NCBI GenBank assembly: GCA_013398175.1
Contig: VZRZ01002239.1
Location: forward strand, 608,696 to 672,695
Reading direction: 5' to 3'
DNA length: 64,000 nucleotides
Source: Climacteris rufus
Lineage: Eukaryota > Chordata > Aves > Passeriformes > Climacteridae
The stretch's first letter is position 1, and every line of letters starts with the position of its first letter. Both the position numbers and the translations under genes were made by a program. Shown piece by piece: positions 48,224 to 59,198 of this stretch. The notes beneath the pieces are model-generated. The model did not search any database. It saw only the letters and a list, made by a program, of their open reading frames with translations, and was not told where the DNA came from.

Positions 48224-49792
48224 GTGAGAGCGGGGCCGGGGGCCGGGACGGCCCGGGAGGCGGGGGAAGGGGCGGGAGGAGGGAACCGGGCAGCGCTCCC
48301 GGAAGGCGCGGGATCGGGCCGCGGGCTGCCCCGGCGCGGTTTAATGCCCGGCCTCTCCCCGCAGGGAAGCTGCGCTACGCCAACAACAGCAACTACAAGA
48401 ACGATGTGATGATCCGAAAGGAGGTGAGGGCAGCGCCGCGGGCTGCGAGCCGGGGAAACGGCACAGAGCGCCGCTGACGGGGATTTGTGCGAGCAGAGGG
48501 ACCGCTGGGCAGCGCTCGGGGTTGGATTTCCTTGCTGGGATGTTGTGAGCAGGGGTTGTATTTATTTCCGTGTTGGAATGTTGTGTCCAGGCTTACGTGC
48601 ACAAGAGCGTGATGGAGGAGCTGAAGAGAATAATTGACGACAGCGAAATCACAAAAGAAGATGATGCTCTGTGGCCTCCTCCCGACAGAGTGGGCCGGCA
48701 GGTGGGTGCACAGTGTCTCTTCTAATTGCTGCTGTAATTTTCATGTGTTCGCTTCTTGGAAGCATGACTGAACTTTTCCCTCAAGGCAGCATTGTTTCCA
48801 GCCAAAAAAGAAACAAATACTACTTGAAAACCTGAGTAGTGCCTCAATGGCAGTGTAGTTGTGGGAGCTAATCTAATTCACAAACCTGCGGCATGATGTC
48901 TTTGTAATAGAAATTTGTAATAAAAGATAAAATCCATCACAGTACTGAAGTATTTCTGTAACTGGTACCAAGAGGCAGTAGAGTTCCTGTAACTTTTTAT
49001 TTTTCAGGAGCTCGAGATAGTAATCGGTGACGAGCACATCTCCTTTACCACGTCAAAAATCGGTTCCCTCATTGATGTAAATCAGTCCAAGTACGTACTC
49101 TGCTTTTTATGCTGCTGTTGGTTTTATTTAGCAGTCCATGTTAGAACTAGTTGATTACTGGATACATGTATTTTATGCTGATTTAAAGTACTAGTCAGCT
49201 TCTGGGGGCACCAGTGCTCTGTGTGGTAGCACAGCGTGCCAAATTCCTTTAGACTGTGGTGTTACAGGCTGTGTTTTCAAACTCACTGAGAGCTGCTCTT
49301 GCTGTAGAACCCTGTTACACATATTCAGAGTCTGAGCTGACCTACCATTTTCCCATCTGTAACAATTTCTTTGGGAGAATCAAGATACCTGTATTTCACC
49401 TAAGCTGAAAGGACTGTCATGGTTTGGTTTTTTTTTAATTCTGAGTGCTGTTGCGACTTGCTTTTATGATAAAAATACATATTTTGTAAAGACTTTAAAA
49501 TGTTAACACTTGGAGTACAGAATGTTTAACCGACCAGTGTAGAATGAAGCAAATCTGTTACTGTTTAGGCTGATATCTGGAAACCCTGCCTGTAGGCTTT
49601 TGATTTGTTTAATATGCTAGTTCTGTAACCTGCTCTCTAAGAGCATCAGTCTTCAACTTCTTCCCCTTTCTTCCTTCTGTTGTGCACTGCAGAGACCCAG
49701 AAGGCTTGAGAGTGTTCTACTACCTGGTCCAGGACCTTAAGTGTCTTGTCTTCAGTCTGATTGGACTCCACTTCAAGATTAAGCCAATTTAA
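48136..49792 (+). CDS. MAGOH: MAGOH, complete, 5 exons, 146 aa
   Basis: Mago nashi homologue, a core subunit of the exon junction complex. It pairs with RBM8A (Y14) and locks eIF4A3 on spliced mRNA, acting in nonsense-mediated decay, splicing and mRNA localisation. Coding exons are 48136-48223, 48365-48423, 48591-48701, 49008-49090 and 49693-49792, summing to 441 bp. All sites are GT/AG with matching phase. The 146-residue length equals the vertebrate family. Recognisable strings include [40 protein letters not shown] and the C-terminal [11 protein letters not shown]. The ATG has a strong context (GGGACCATGG). Residue 2 is Ala where human MAGOH has Glu. Several introns make this the true gene and not a processed copy. 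Confidence 0.98.
48365..48423 (+). CDS. MAGOH: MAGOH exon 2
   Basis: 59 bp after acceptor CTCCCCGCAG. Encodes [20 protein letters not shown] and ends in phase 0 at GTGAGG. Confidence 0.97.
48591..48701 (+). CDS. MAGOH: MAGOH exon 3
   Basis: 111 bp (37 codons) between TTGTGTCCAG and GTGGGT. Encodes [20 protein letters not shown] and ends with [10 protein letters not shown]. Confidence 0.97.
49008..49090 (+). CDS. MAGOH: MAGOH exon 4
   Basis: 83 bp between TTTTTCAG and GTACGT. Encodes [20 protein letters not shown] and LIDVNQS, with the next Lys codon split across the intron. Confidence 0.97.
49693..49792 (+). CDS. MAGOH: MAGOH exon 5 and stop
   Basis: 100 bp after acceptor CACTGCAG. Encodes [20 protein letters not shown] and [12 protein letters not shown], with TAA at 49790-49792. 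Confidence 0.97.
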
Positions 49793-49945
49793 ATCAGACA
49801 AACTGAAGTTTGCATTGCAGTGTCAGCAGTGGGGGTGGGAGGGAGGATCCTGTTCGGTTCCTCACTGTTTCTGAAATTTTTATGTATTTTAGATTTTTTT
49901 TGGTTGTTGTTTTTGTTGTTGTTACAAACTGTCAGTGACTCACTT

Positions 49946-49951
49946 AATAAA
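49946..49951 (+). terminator. MAGOH: MAGOH poly(A) signal AATAAA
   Basis: Canonical AATAAA 154 bases after the stop codon, followed by T-rich and GT-rich sequence (TTTTTAATTTTTCAGTTGTGG). The 3' UTR would be about 170-180 bases. Confidence 0.75.
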
Positions 49952-50579
49952 ACGGTGAGATTTGCATTTTTAATTTTTCAGTTGTGGTGAGAGACTGACT
50001 TCTAACACCTCTTTTATAATGGTGCCTTCAGCCTGTGTCACTTCACTCGTATCACACACAACACTGTACTTCTCTACACAGCAGTAGAAAAAGGAATTAA
50101 GTCTTGCTCTGTGAAACAAAACTTTTGCCAGCTGTCAAGGTAAACTTTTGTTACTATCCTGAGCTGGATATTTTGTTGGCCAGTTCAAATATGCACAACA
50201 TCTGACTCTGCACAGGATAACTGGTTATAGTAGACACACGTCACCTTCATCCTGAGCTGTGGTTACCCCTTTGCTTCCAGAGCAGAGACAGACAACAGGA
50301 CGCCCAGAGCCATCCACGATCTTCACTGACACTCCCGTCCAGCTTCAGAAAAGCTGAAAAGCAATAGTTAAGTTCTAATCTAGCAGATCTGTTGTGCAGC
50401 ATTCATTAAAAGACTTTGAGGGGTTCCCCGCAGCCCCTGAGGGTGCTCCCCACGGCAGCGCTGCCCAACTGTGCCTTTGCTTTCTCTAGCACCTCTATTT
50501 GTTTTTCCTAAGTAGCCACTGCGATTAAAAAAACCCCCGCGGTTAATTCACGTTTTAAATGATGAAAACCCCCAGCGCA

Positions 50580-50782
50580 TTCCGCTTTCTCACCCTCCCT
50601 GCCCACAGGCACCTCCCGCCTTTCCCGCGCGGCGGGGCGGGGGCGGCCGCCATCTTGGTTGAGGGCAAAGGCGGCTTCGCGCCGGCTTCGGCCCGGCAGA
50701 GAGAGCGGGGCCGCCATCTTGGCTGAGGGCACGGCCGCGGCGGGGAGCACGAAACTGGCAGTGCCACAACAGCGGCGCGGCC
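50580..50782 (+). promoter_or_regulatory. CZIB: CZIB CpG-island promoter with two YY1-like sites
   Basis: GC- and CpG-rich DNA begins at about 50575. The 13-mer GCCGCCATCTTGG occurs at 50646-50658 and 50710-50722, exactly 64 bases apart. Both are followed by a near-identical YTGAGGGCA. GCCGCCATCTT is the known YY1 core, which often lies at or just after transcription starts and can contribute ATG codons to a 5' UTR. No TATA box is seen. The ATG of CZIB lies 61 bases after the second site. Confidence 0.7.
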
Positions 50783-50788
50783 ATGGGG
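50783..50788 (+). CDS. CZIB: CZIB exon 1 (coding part, Met-Gly)
   Basis: ATG GGG followed at once by GTACGT. Only two codons are coding, so this exon is too short to appear as an open frame. The human protein also begins Met-Gly before a Lys-Ile segment. Confidence 0.88.
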
Positions 50789-53700
50789 GTACGTGCGAGC
50801 CGCGGCCTGAGCCCCGCGGGGTTTGGNNNNNGCGGGCCTCGGCCGGAGCCCCGCGGGGTCTGGGGGTAGCTGGGAGCCGCGGTTGGGTCGGGCCGGGCCC
50901 ATCGGGGCTGACGCCGTTCCGCCGCTTGCCTTGCAGAGGATCGGGCTGCAGCTCCGCGCCACGCTGGAGAACATCACCCGGCTGCGGGCCGAGGGCGAGG
51001 ACTTCCGATGGTACCTCAAGGTGCGGGGCCGCGGGGCCGGGGCCGAGAGCGGCGCATGGCCCTGATTATTGACAGCTCTCAACTCTCCGATTTGTGTCCT
51101 CCAGCTGAAATGTGGGAACTGCGGTGAGGTCTCTGAGAAGTGGCAGTACCTGCGGCTGATGGTGCGTGTGCCCCGTGTAATCTGCCTCTGAACGAAAATG
51201 AGAACACACAGCTGCCTCTCACTCACGTGTTTGCATCTGGGATGTGACAACACACTTAAGATGAGAAAGTTTCTCGATACCTATATGCGTTTAGAAAATT
51301 CTGTCATATTCCGTATTAAAGGAAGTATTTGGAGACTGCTAATTGAAATACACTGTTTGAATGGTGACTGTTGGTGACAAAGTATTTACATCTGCTTTAA
51401 AAAAATCTTTCTGAAAAAAATTAATTTCAAAAGAAATTTTGAAGTGATATCAGAATAAGGTTGTGCCTGTAGCATATTTCTGTGATGCTGGTGGAATCCT
51501 TTTGCAGAAGGTTAGGTACTTCAAGATGAGTTAAGCATGCTAAATTAGCATTTGGAAGCTGAAAAAGCAGGATAAAATTTGTCAGGGATACTTGTCTGTT
51601 CTTAGCAATAATCATCCCTTTTTATTGCATACAGCTGAACGGTAAGAACGTATTTTGAGGAATTAGTAGAACATGCCTATATGGATAAGACATAAATATC
51701 CACTATTGCCTATTTAAAGTCTAGAACAGAATTATTCTTTGATAATCACAGCTTCTTGAAACACTAATCTCTCTAGTTAAAAAAAAAAAACTAAAAAAAC
51801 CGCCTGAATGCAGTATTTTAAAAAAGTTACAGACCATTGTAGAAACTGCCTTACCTTGGCAGAGGTTTGCAGTGGCTCGCTGGAGTTCCAAATGTCTCTC
51901 TCGTGGTGCATTTTAGGACAGTGCTCCCCTGAAGGGCGGCCGAGGAAGTGCCACCATGGTGCAGAAGTGCAAGCTGTGCTCCAGGGAGAGCTCCATCGGT
52001 ACGTGCTGGCACACTGAGCAGCAATCTTTCACTTTCAGTCCCCATTTTTGCTTGGCATGTTTTGTAAAGCATTCTCCAGAGAGTTCTTCCCTGGTCCATT
52101 GGTGCTTGAGTCCCCAACAGGCACATTCTGGACATGAGCCTCATGAAGGACACAGCAAGGCCTCCTGGTGAGTCCAGGCTTCTGCATGAGCAAAGCTCAT
52201 CTGAATTGTTATTTTACAAAAGCATGCCATTTTTTGGCCATTGGCAGAGCAAAATTGTGCAGTGTAAACTTCTGAGGAGAAGGGAGAAAAATTGAATTCT
52301 GCCTTTTGAAAAGCAGCTGCAGGAAAAGCTCGGTGACTTTGTTTCTTTTGCTTTGTAGAAAGAAATTTCTGTGAAAGAACAACCTGGTGCTTGGTTTGTG
52401 CTGAATAAAACCGAAGACATAGTGCCACTCACTTGTACACTTTTTTTTGTTTTAGATATTTTAAGTCAGACAATCAAGCCCTACAATGTAAGTTTGTTTC
52501 CTCTTTTATGTAACAACTGAAAGATAAATAAGCACTAATACTATTTTGAGTTTTTGCTTTCTCATCCTCCTTCAAGAACACAAAAAGCTGGTATTGTCCC
52601 CTGACAGAAATTGTCTCCTGTAGACTCCTGCACACAGTCTCAAGTTTAGAATAATCTGATACCTTTCATAATGAACTGTATCACTCAGATTAGAGGTGAT
52701 TATATAATGCCCCTATTGGTTTCCTTTTGAAGGCATCCTTGTGGCAGATTAAGAAATTGTAGTTAATGACCACTTGTGAAATGAGCCCTAGGCTTTGCTG
52801 TCACTTGGGGCAGCAGAGATGACAGTACTGCCTTTCATTCCTAGACTGTTCCTAGACTAATGCTTGTCACTGTCTCTGTTAGATGGGAACTCATGGTTTT
52901 CTGACTCCATTCCAGGCTGAGGACAGCGAGAAATTCAAAACAATAGTGGAGTTTGAATGCCGAGGTCTGGAACCCGTTGACTTTCAGCCACAGGTGAGTT
53001 CTTACTTGTGATTTGTTTCTCCATTTTTAAGAGGACCTCTAGACTCTAGAGTGATAAAATACACACTATTTGAAATGGTTCTGGAGCATCCTAGACTTTC
53101 CCAGATTGCCATCCTTTCACAGTTCCTTTTTTTACTTCACTTGACTCAAAAAAGCCAACAAAAAAAAAGCAAAGCCCTGTGAGCAGCTAACACAAATACC
53201 TGGTATTCTTTGTGCCAGTAAAATCTAAAATTAAGCACACCTTGGACTCATACTGAAACTGCCTTACAGGTGACTCAGCACTGCTCATCTGAACTCATCT
53301 GAGAGGTCTTCATTGCCCAGGTTATTGCAGAAGAGTCTTTCCCAAAGGGGAGTTGTGAGTGCAGCATTAGATGGTCCCACTGTGCTCCTTGGCTCCTTAC
53401 AGAGTACACCAGGTTCAGGTTATGAACACACTTCAGTGTGTGTCCTTAAAAAACAAACAGATTTTCTTTGGGATTTGACATCCCCAGAGCCACAGGAAAT
53501 GAATATTGGCATTTTTCCATTGGCAACTTGACCAGGCAGAGGGCAAAGATCACCAGCAGTTCCAGGCTGGTGCAGAGCACACCTGGAGGCTCAGAGATAA
53601 AGGATTCTTCAGGGCCAGTCTGCAGTGATTCTGCTGCTGCTGCATGGTCATGCTGTTTGCCACTTAACTCCCTGCTATATTTAACCTCTTCTTCCACTTG

Positions 53701-56700
53701 GATTAGGTGTAAATAGACTGACAACTATAAACCTGTCTTATCCTTCCCTCAGACTGTGATGCTGTGCTAAGAAACAGCCCAAAAAAAGCCAATCCTACAA
53801 CGAATTTGATATAAATAGAATCCCCACTGCAGTGTGCTTGGGGATTTATATATTTATTTAGTTAGTTATTTAGTTATTTATTTAAGTGAAGCCCCTCTTT
53901 TTGAGGAATACCATTCTTACTAATTTATTCTTGCTTGAAAGCTTTGCAACCAGATCCAGGAACTTGCACTTCAAGAAAAATCTACAGGAGGGCTACAAAA
54001 TGTAGGAGGTGTTTATAGCTTTGCATCCTAGCTCTCGATTTTATTTTTATCTGCAGAATAAAGACTTCAGTTTAATTTAAGTTTTAATTTAATAGTCGAA
54101 GTGTGGTGCACTTGACTGGAGAGTATACTTGAATCCCTGAAGAGGTATTTCAGTGAATTTTTTAATGCCTAAATCAGTAAATGAGAATTTTCTGATGCTT
54201 AAATGACCTGCAAAAAGAACTGACCAAGCAGTTCTATAAACTGCTTTATATTTGGCATAATCCAAGCCAGCCTGGCTTCTGCACACCTTTACATCTCACT
54301 TTTGATTAGCACCAAATATGGCATGTGGCCATAGAATTACTGTATTTCCGTTGTATTTTTTGGTAGATGTACTACAACCACATCTGGGGTCAATTTAAAG
54401 TGGTTTAATGCTTGCAGGTCTTATTTAAATTATAGGAATTATTAAAAAAAACCTAAAAAACTCTGCCAAAAAACAGCAACACAAAACATTTGAGTGTTAA
54501 AGAGAAGAAACTATCCTTTGTTTCTCTGATTAAACCCTCTTTTTAGACCTAGTGCAGAAGTTTGTAATTGCAGTCCCATGGCTGGTGACTGGCTGCAGGT
54601 GGCAAAAGCAGAGCTGCTTTCATTTTTCTACTGTTTGTTCTCTACTCAGCTCTGCAGTTTTGTCCCACAGTGCTGATCTTCCTCTGCACCCCAGCAGTTC
54701 CCTTGACAGGGGCTTCTGACAGTTCTAGAAAGGCCACTGTGCCCTGCACATCCCTCTGCTGTGGTTAGATTTGTTAGATCTGCCACACTCTGTGGTTTGT
54801 TTTACTCCCAAGTGCTTAACCTTCCATTCAAATCCTGAATATTTCAGTCATGTGGGGCTTACTTTGCACATTCTTACACAGCTAAATGTCTGCCTGGCAC
54901 TAGTCAGGGGGATTTCTCTATCAAAAATCCAAGTGTAGATCCCTTGCAGAAAACCAGGAGGAAGTTCCTTTTGATTTGTACCCACTTGTTAGTAAAATTC
55001 TGTAGTTACAAATGGTCATGTAAGAAACCTTCCTGTATGGTACAGAAGTGGCTGGGATTTTTAGATTTACTTTTAGAACTAATAAATCTTACTGTACAGC
55101 TAACTGTGCACAGGTAACTGTGAACCCTAAAATGAGAGAGCTGTCCCTACAGCAGATGAACCAGAACACTTTCCTAGGGCTGTCCTTTCTCCACTCTGTA
55201 AAAACAACAGAATGGCAGTGAGGAGCTCTCCCCTGTGAAATGATTGTTTGGTGATACTGATCTGTTCACTCAGCCAGCTCATCCTCCTTGCACATAAAGC
55301 TTGCTTGTCACTTGTGTACCTAAATCCAATCCAAGCTGTTCCTTCTCTAGAGTGCCTTGGATTCTGACAATATTTAAGCCAAAACTGTGAACTTTCTTCC
55401 CCATTTTCGTTCTGTTCTTCTCCTTGCAGTGTATTATGAAGCTGTTTACACATGATGCCTGTATAGATCCTGAACACAAAGCTATTAGCAGTATTTCCAT
55501 GCTGCTACATAAACTTAGAAGCTAAGGTTTAACATTATCTAGAGTAGTTGGGGAAATTTTGGGGGGGAAAAATAGAGAAGCATTATTTTACTCTGTGATT
55601 ACTGAATTTTCCCAATTCACAAGCAGAGTCACAATCTTATACTGACCCTAACTAGGAAAGAGCCTGACCACTCTTTCTACCTCATTTAAAAGAAATACAA
55701 TACATTTTTGTGCTGAGCTACTTTCTTGAAACACGTTTCAATATCACACGTATTATTTTCCTGCTACAACTTAATTTTAAAAACTTTCTGCAAATGTGTT
55801 TGCAGGCAGGGTTTGCTGCTGAAGGTGCAGAATCTGGGACACCTTTCAATGATATAAACTTGCTAGAAAAGGTATGTTGTCTTAGTTTCACTAGAAAACT
55901 AATTACCTAGCTTGCTTTCCCCAAGTCCCTAGTCCAGAATACACACCCTAGACTGGATTTGCTCTTTCCTGTAGCCATGGGAAGCCCATAGCTGGAGAGA
56001 GAAACTGAATCAACTATGAACAACCAGTGTTATGAGCAGTGACATTTTAGAAGTGTGTACTGGATAAATTAGCAGCTGACAAAGGTTGAAGTCACTCAGG
56101 AATTCCAGAGAGCAAGAAACTGAATACTGAATGGCTGGGGGTTATTAAAGTGAGGAGTTGATTTTTTAGGAAGGTCCTGGCCATTGTCCTGTGCACAGAG
56201 ATATTAAAAAGTAATACAGACACTGTCCTTCAAAGCTCAGGATAATGACACCAGCATTGCAAATCTTCCTTGGCTGTGAGCAGGAATCTCAAGGTCAAAT
56301 CTGTTCCCTGGTATCCTACTTGGCAGGGGATCTGCTTGTCTGCTTACCCACCTGACTAGGGTATTGTAAATGATGGATAATCCTTTCACCTGCCATGGCT
56401 GCTGCCTTGTCCACTACAGGCTGGGGACTACACAGGAAAATAAACCCCAGAAATATTAATATAAAAACACTGAGACTGAAGCTCATTTAATTTCAGCTCA
56501 GTGCTCTTACTACTCACCTGTTAAAATTTAACTTTCTACAGATATCAAGACCCAAATTTTGAGTAATGTTTAGTTTCAGTTTGAATTTCAGTCTGTGCAT
56601 TCTGTCCTCTGTGACTAACACTGTGAAATCTTATTTCCTACAGGATTGGAATGACTATGATGAAAAAACAAAGGAATCTGTTGGAATCTATGAAGTTACC

Positions 56701-56721
56701 CATAAATTTGTGAAATGCTAA
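50783..56721 (+). CDS. CZIB: CZIB (C1orf123), complete, 8 exons, 160 aa
   Basis: CXXC-motif zinc-binding protein of the DUF866 family, small, probably soluble, and of poorly understood role. Coding exons are 50783-50788, 50937-51020, 51105-51161, 51917-51998, 52456-52487, 52916-52993, 55806-55871 and 56644-56721, total 483 bp. The two zinc CXXC pairs are C33-G-N-C36 and C67-K-L-C70. Family strings include [36 protein letters not shown] and [15 protein letters not shown] at the C-terminus. The first coding exon holds only Met-Gly. The start is supported by the CpG island and the tiny exon 1 with donor GTACGT. It lies between MAGOH and CPT2, as in human. Confidence 0.96.
50827..50831. other. 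Run of five undetermined bases in CZIB intron 1
   Basis: NNNNN within a GC-rich intron. Both sides carry near-identical GAGCCCCGCGGGGT strings, so the gap may hide or create a short repeat. It does not touch coding sequence. Confidence 0.95.
50937..51020 (+). CDS. CZIB: CZIB exon 2
   Basis: 84 bp, phase 0, acceptor GCCTTGCAG. Encodes [20 protein letters not shown] and EDFRWYLK. Confidence 0.95.
51105..51161 (+). CDS. CZIB: CZIB exon 3, first CXXC pair
   Basis: 57 bp after an intron of only 84 bp. Encodes [19 protein letters not shown], which contains the first zinc-binding CXXC. Confidence 0.96.
51917..51998 (+). CDS. CZIB: CZIB exon 4, second CXXC pair
   Basis: 82 bp after acceptor GCATTTTAG. 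Encodes [20 protein letters not shown], then CSRESSI and one base of the next codon. Contains the second CXXC (CKLC). Confidence 0.95.
52456..52487 (+). CDS. CZIB: CZIB exon 5
   Basis: A 32-bp exon after a T-rich acceptor (TTTTGTTTTAG) and before GTAAGT. It encodes [11 protein letters not shown]. The frame is continuous on both sides, which restores phase 0. Confidence 0.94.
52916..52993 (+). CDS. CZIB: CZIB exon 6
   Basis: 78 bp between CCATTCCAG and GTGAGT. Encodes [20 protein letters not shown] and VDFQPQ. Confidence 0.96.
52994..55805 (+). other. CZIB: CZIB intron 6
   Basis: About 2.8 kb without a supported exon. A short TTTA/GTTA simple repeat lies at 53844-53884. Open frames have no family features. 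Confidence 0.75.
55806..55871 (+). CDS. CZIB: CZIB exon 7
   Basis: 66 bp between GTTTGCAG and GTATGT. Encodes [20 protein letters not shown] and EK. Confidence 0.95.
56644..56721 (+). CDS. CZIB: CZIB exon 8 and stop
   Basis: 78 bp after TTTCCTACAG. Encodes [20 protein letters not shown] and KFVKC, with TAA at 56719-56721. Confidence 0.96.
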   Translation, partial: DWNDYDEKTKESVGIYEVTHKFVKC

Positions 56722-56734
56722 AGTTCATACCCCT

Positions 56735-56740
56735 AATAAA
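56735..56740 (+). terminator. CZIB: CZIB poly(A) signal AATAAA, very close to the stop
   Basis: Canonical AATAAA 13 bases after the stop codon, which predicts a 3' UTR of only about 30-40 bases. A second AATAAA at 56944-56949 lies just past a CR1-like fragment and could serve instead. Confidence 0.55.
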
Positions 56741-56840
56741 TTATGACATGCTTATTGATGGAGGAGCTGTGAACATCAGATACACAGTTTCCTTAGAGTT
56801 ACTTTTTTACATGGCTGCACTTCAGAAATGGAAAGCTAAG

Positions 56841-56925
56841 TTCACAGAACCACAGAATCATTAAGGTTGGAACAGATGTCCAAGATCAAGTTCAACCTTT
56901 GACCAACATCCCTAAGTTGAACTTT
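56841..56925 (-). mobile_element. CR1-like LINE tail fragment, reverse orientation
   Basis: TTCACAGAACCACAGAATCA followed by TTAAGGTTGGAACAGATGTC and CAAGATCAAGTTCAACCTTTG is a diverged form of the reverse complement of a CR1 3' end. It sits in the CZIB-CPT2 spacer just after the CZIB poly(A) signal. Confidence 0.6.
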
Positions 56926-56949
56926 CTGTCCCCAGCATGGCCTAATAAA

Positions 56950-58230
56950 ATATTTTCCATGGAGCACTTGGAGATGGCCTCAGTCCAAACTGAGAATATT
57001 CTGTGTGCCTGACTGAACTGTGCCATTTTCTTAATGCTGTGGTTTTTTGGGGTATATATGGTTGTGGTGGAGTGTAGCTTAACTATGGTATACACGAACT
57101 ACTTAGACAGCTTACAGCCTTGAAATTTGTAATTGTCTGTCACCAGGAAGTACCACATTTGATTCTCCAACATAAGCAAATAAGGTCTTTCCACTCACCA
57201 CTCCTATAATGAGGAAATGGCTACAAGTATTAGTAAAGGCACTGTGTGAACTGCTCAAGGGAACAGGTTAGTAGGGAACCTTTAGTAGCTTTCTGCTAGT
57301 TCAAGTAAAGAGTTTACTGAGCACACTTACTAAGCTTGACTGCTGTTGACATTTACACAGTTAAATCTTCTGAAAACCAAGTTATCTTTCCATGTGTGTC
57401 ACTAAGTAAACCTCATTTTTAGTTGAAGACAGACTTTGTGCTCCTTGTCAAGTGCACTCACAATCTTACCAGCTGTTCTCATGTTTCAAAACAAAACAAA
57501 ACAAAAGCCCACAAAATACCCCCCCCCCCAAAAAAATCAATCTTTAGTGAATTTTATTCAGACTTTTGGTCTGATTATTGTTTCCTGGTATTATTTCCTG
57601 CATCTTCACAAATGATCACCTTCCTTTCTTTGTTTAAATGAGCAAGAGCAATCATGCTGAGTTTTAAAGGAAGTTTTAAAATAAGGCTTTTCAGCTGAAA
57701 AACAGTACATTACAGGGTGCAAAGCCTTCAGCCTTGTATCTGAAAAGCATGCCTCTCCCCTGCTAGCACTTTCCATCTCATACTTCCAAGACAGGATATT
57801 GATTACACTTACTGTGATAAATTAAAAAGACCCTGGGAGAACCTGGAAGCTGAGATACCCAAACAGAGTAAAGGGAAGTAGTTTCTGAGCCTTTGATCTG
57901 TCACATCCAAAAAGCTTGCTCAGACTTTTCTGTTCTGCTAATATATTTGGTTGTCCAGGCCAGTGGGCTGTGCTGAAGGCCATGAGCTGCAGGGCTTTTA
58001 CACAGATCACAGAAGCAAACACCACTGTGCAATTCAGCTCCACAGAAAGACTCATCCTCCCAGAATAAAAAGAGTGGAAGTCAAGAGGGTTTAAAAGGCA
58101 GGAGTTCAGTTATACACACCAGACACAGTGCAGAATGCTTGCAGCAGTATTCTTTCCAACCTTTGTAACAAACATGAGCTATTGATACAGGGTCTACCCG
58201 TGCTGTATAATTTAGATCTGGCAATAAAAG
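56950..58230. other. Convergent CZIB-CPT2 spacer
   Basis: Gene-free DNA between two converging 3' ends. It contains an (AAAAC)n run and a C/A homopolymer stretch near 57488-57537. Nothing else is supported. Confidence 0.7.
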
Positions 58231-58255
58231 AACTCTGTGGTTATTAATAGACAGC

Positions 58256-58261
58256 TTTATT
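58256..58261 (-). terminator. CPT2: Candidate CPT2 poly(A) signal (AATAAA on minus)
   Basis: TTTATT on the plus strand reads AATAAA on the minus strand, about 606 bases after the CPT2 stop. It gives a 3' UTR of about 630 bases, down to about 58240. Confidence 0.55.
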
Positions 58262-58866
58262 AAAATACAGTCTTTTCCAGTCAATTTAACAACACGGTGA
58301 TTACAGGTTGCTTAAAGCCTCCCACTTCATTTTTTGTGTCTAAAAGCTTTTACAGTGGCAGGGCTTCAAGCAGCTGAGGCACAATCAGTTCTGATATAAA
58401 TTCAAGTTTAAAGAGAGAAGCATGACAAGTTAAGTCAGCAAGCTTACTGCAGAGTGCAAATGGAATCACTCTTCCATGTTTAAAATTATTGCATGTCTTT
58501 TTTAAATCAAACAGTTCAAGAGTGGTATCACAGTACTGCAGTCTGAACACTCACAGAGCACAAGTGTTCTAAGTTCATTAACTCAGTAAAAATGTTTTTT
58601 TCTTTTAGATAATGTGTTTTAAAAACACATGGATCTGCTACTTAATTGGACATGGTGAATGTTTGTATTTCCTGAAATGCATTCAAGGTTTGCAATTGAT
58701 TTCTTTAAAATAGATACAAATTTCATAGTGAATCTAACGGTTCCAAGTTCAATGAAGATAGATGAAGCCAATTAAGCTGGGCAGTCTCAGCCATGCTGAT
58801 TATTATGTCAATTAGACATAGTCTGCATTTTATTCTGCAGCTTAAAGTGTTCCAGTGTCTTTATGT

Positions 58867-59198
58867 CTAACTACCAATTTTTTTGCCCTTTAAAACATTA
58901 AAGATATCTTCTAGTGACTTGTATATACACTGAAGGAATTCCTCACCATTCCTAGCTGGGTAAGAGGAAACATTACAACCTATCCAGTCGTCCTGTACCT
59001 GATATCCAAGTCCAAAGCCATCAGACACCACGGGGCCAAAGCCTCCTAACTGCACAGCAGGGCTGGTCAGAGTGCTGGTGGAAATGATGTTGTGGTTGAG
59101 GCGAGCATAGGCTTGGTCCTGGTAGAAGTCAGGCAGCGCCAGCCCTCTGGCCAAGGCCAAATAGCGCAGGCCAAAGAGGTGCCGGTCAAAGCCCTGCC
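58867..59198 (-). CDS. CPT2: CPT2 exon 5 and stop
   Basis: The acceptor on the minus strand is TCTTCCCACAG. The exon starts by completing a Gly codon, then [18 protein letters not shown], the STST motif, [20 protein letters not shown] and CNVSSYP. The stop is at 58867-58869. Confidence 0.97.

Noticed and set aside
47688..48409. Long Arg/Pro/Ala/Gly-rich frames on both strands around the MAGOH start
   Set aside because: They come from CpG-island composition and overlap the true MAGOH exon in another frame.
50555..51253. 232-codon minus-strand frame across the CZIB promoter and first exons
   Set aside because: It spans NNNNN, lies antisense to CZIB exons 1-3 and is open because of GC content. 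No family features.
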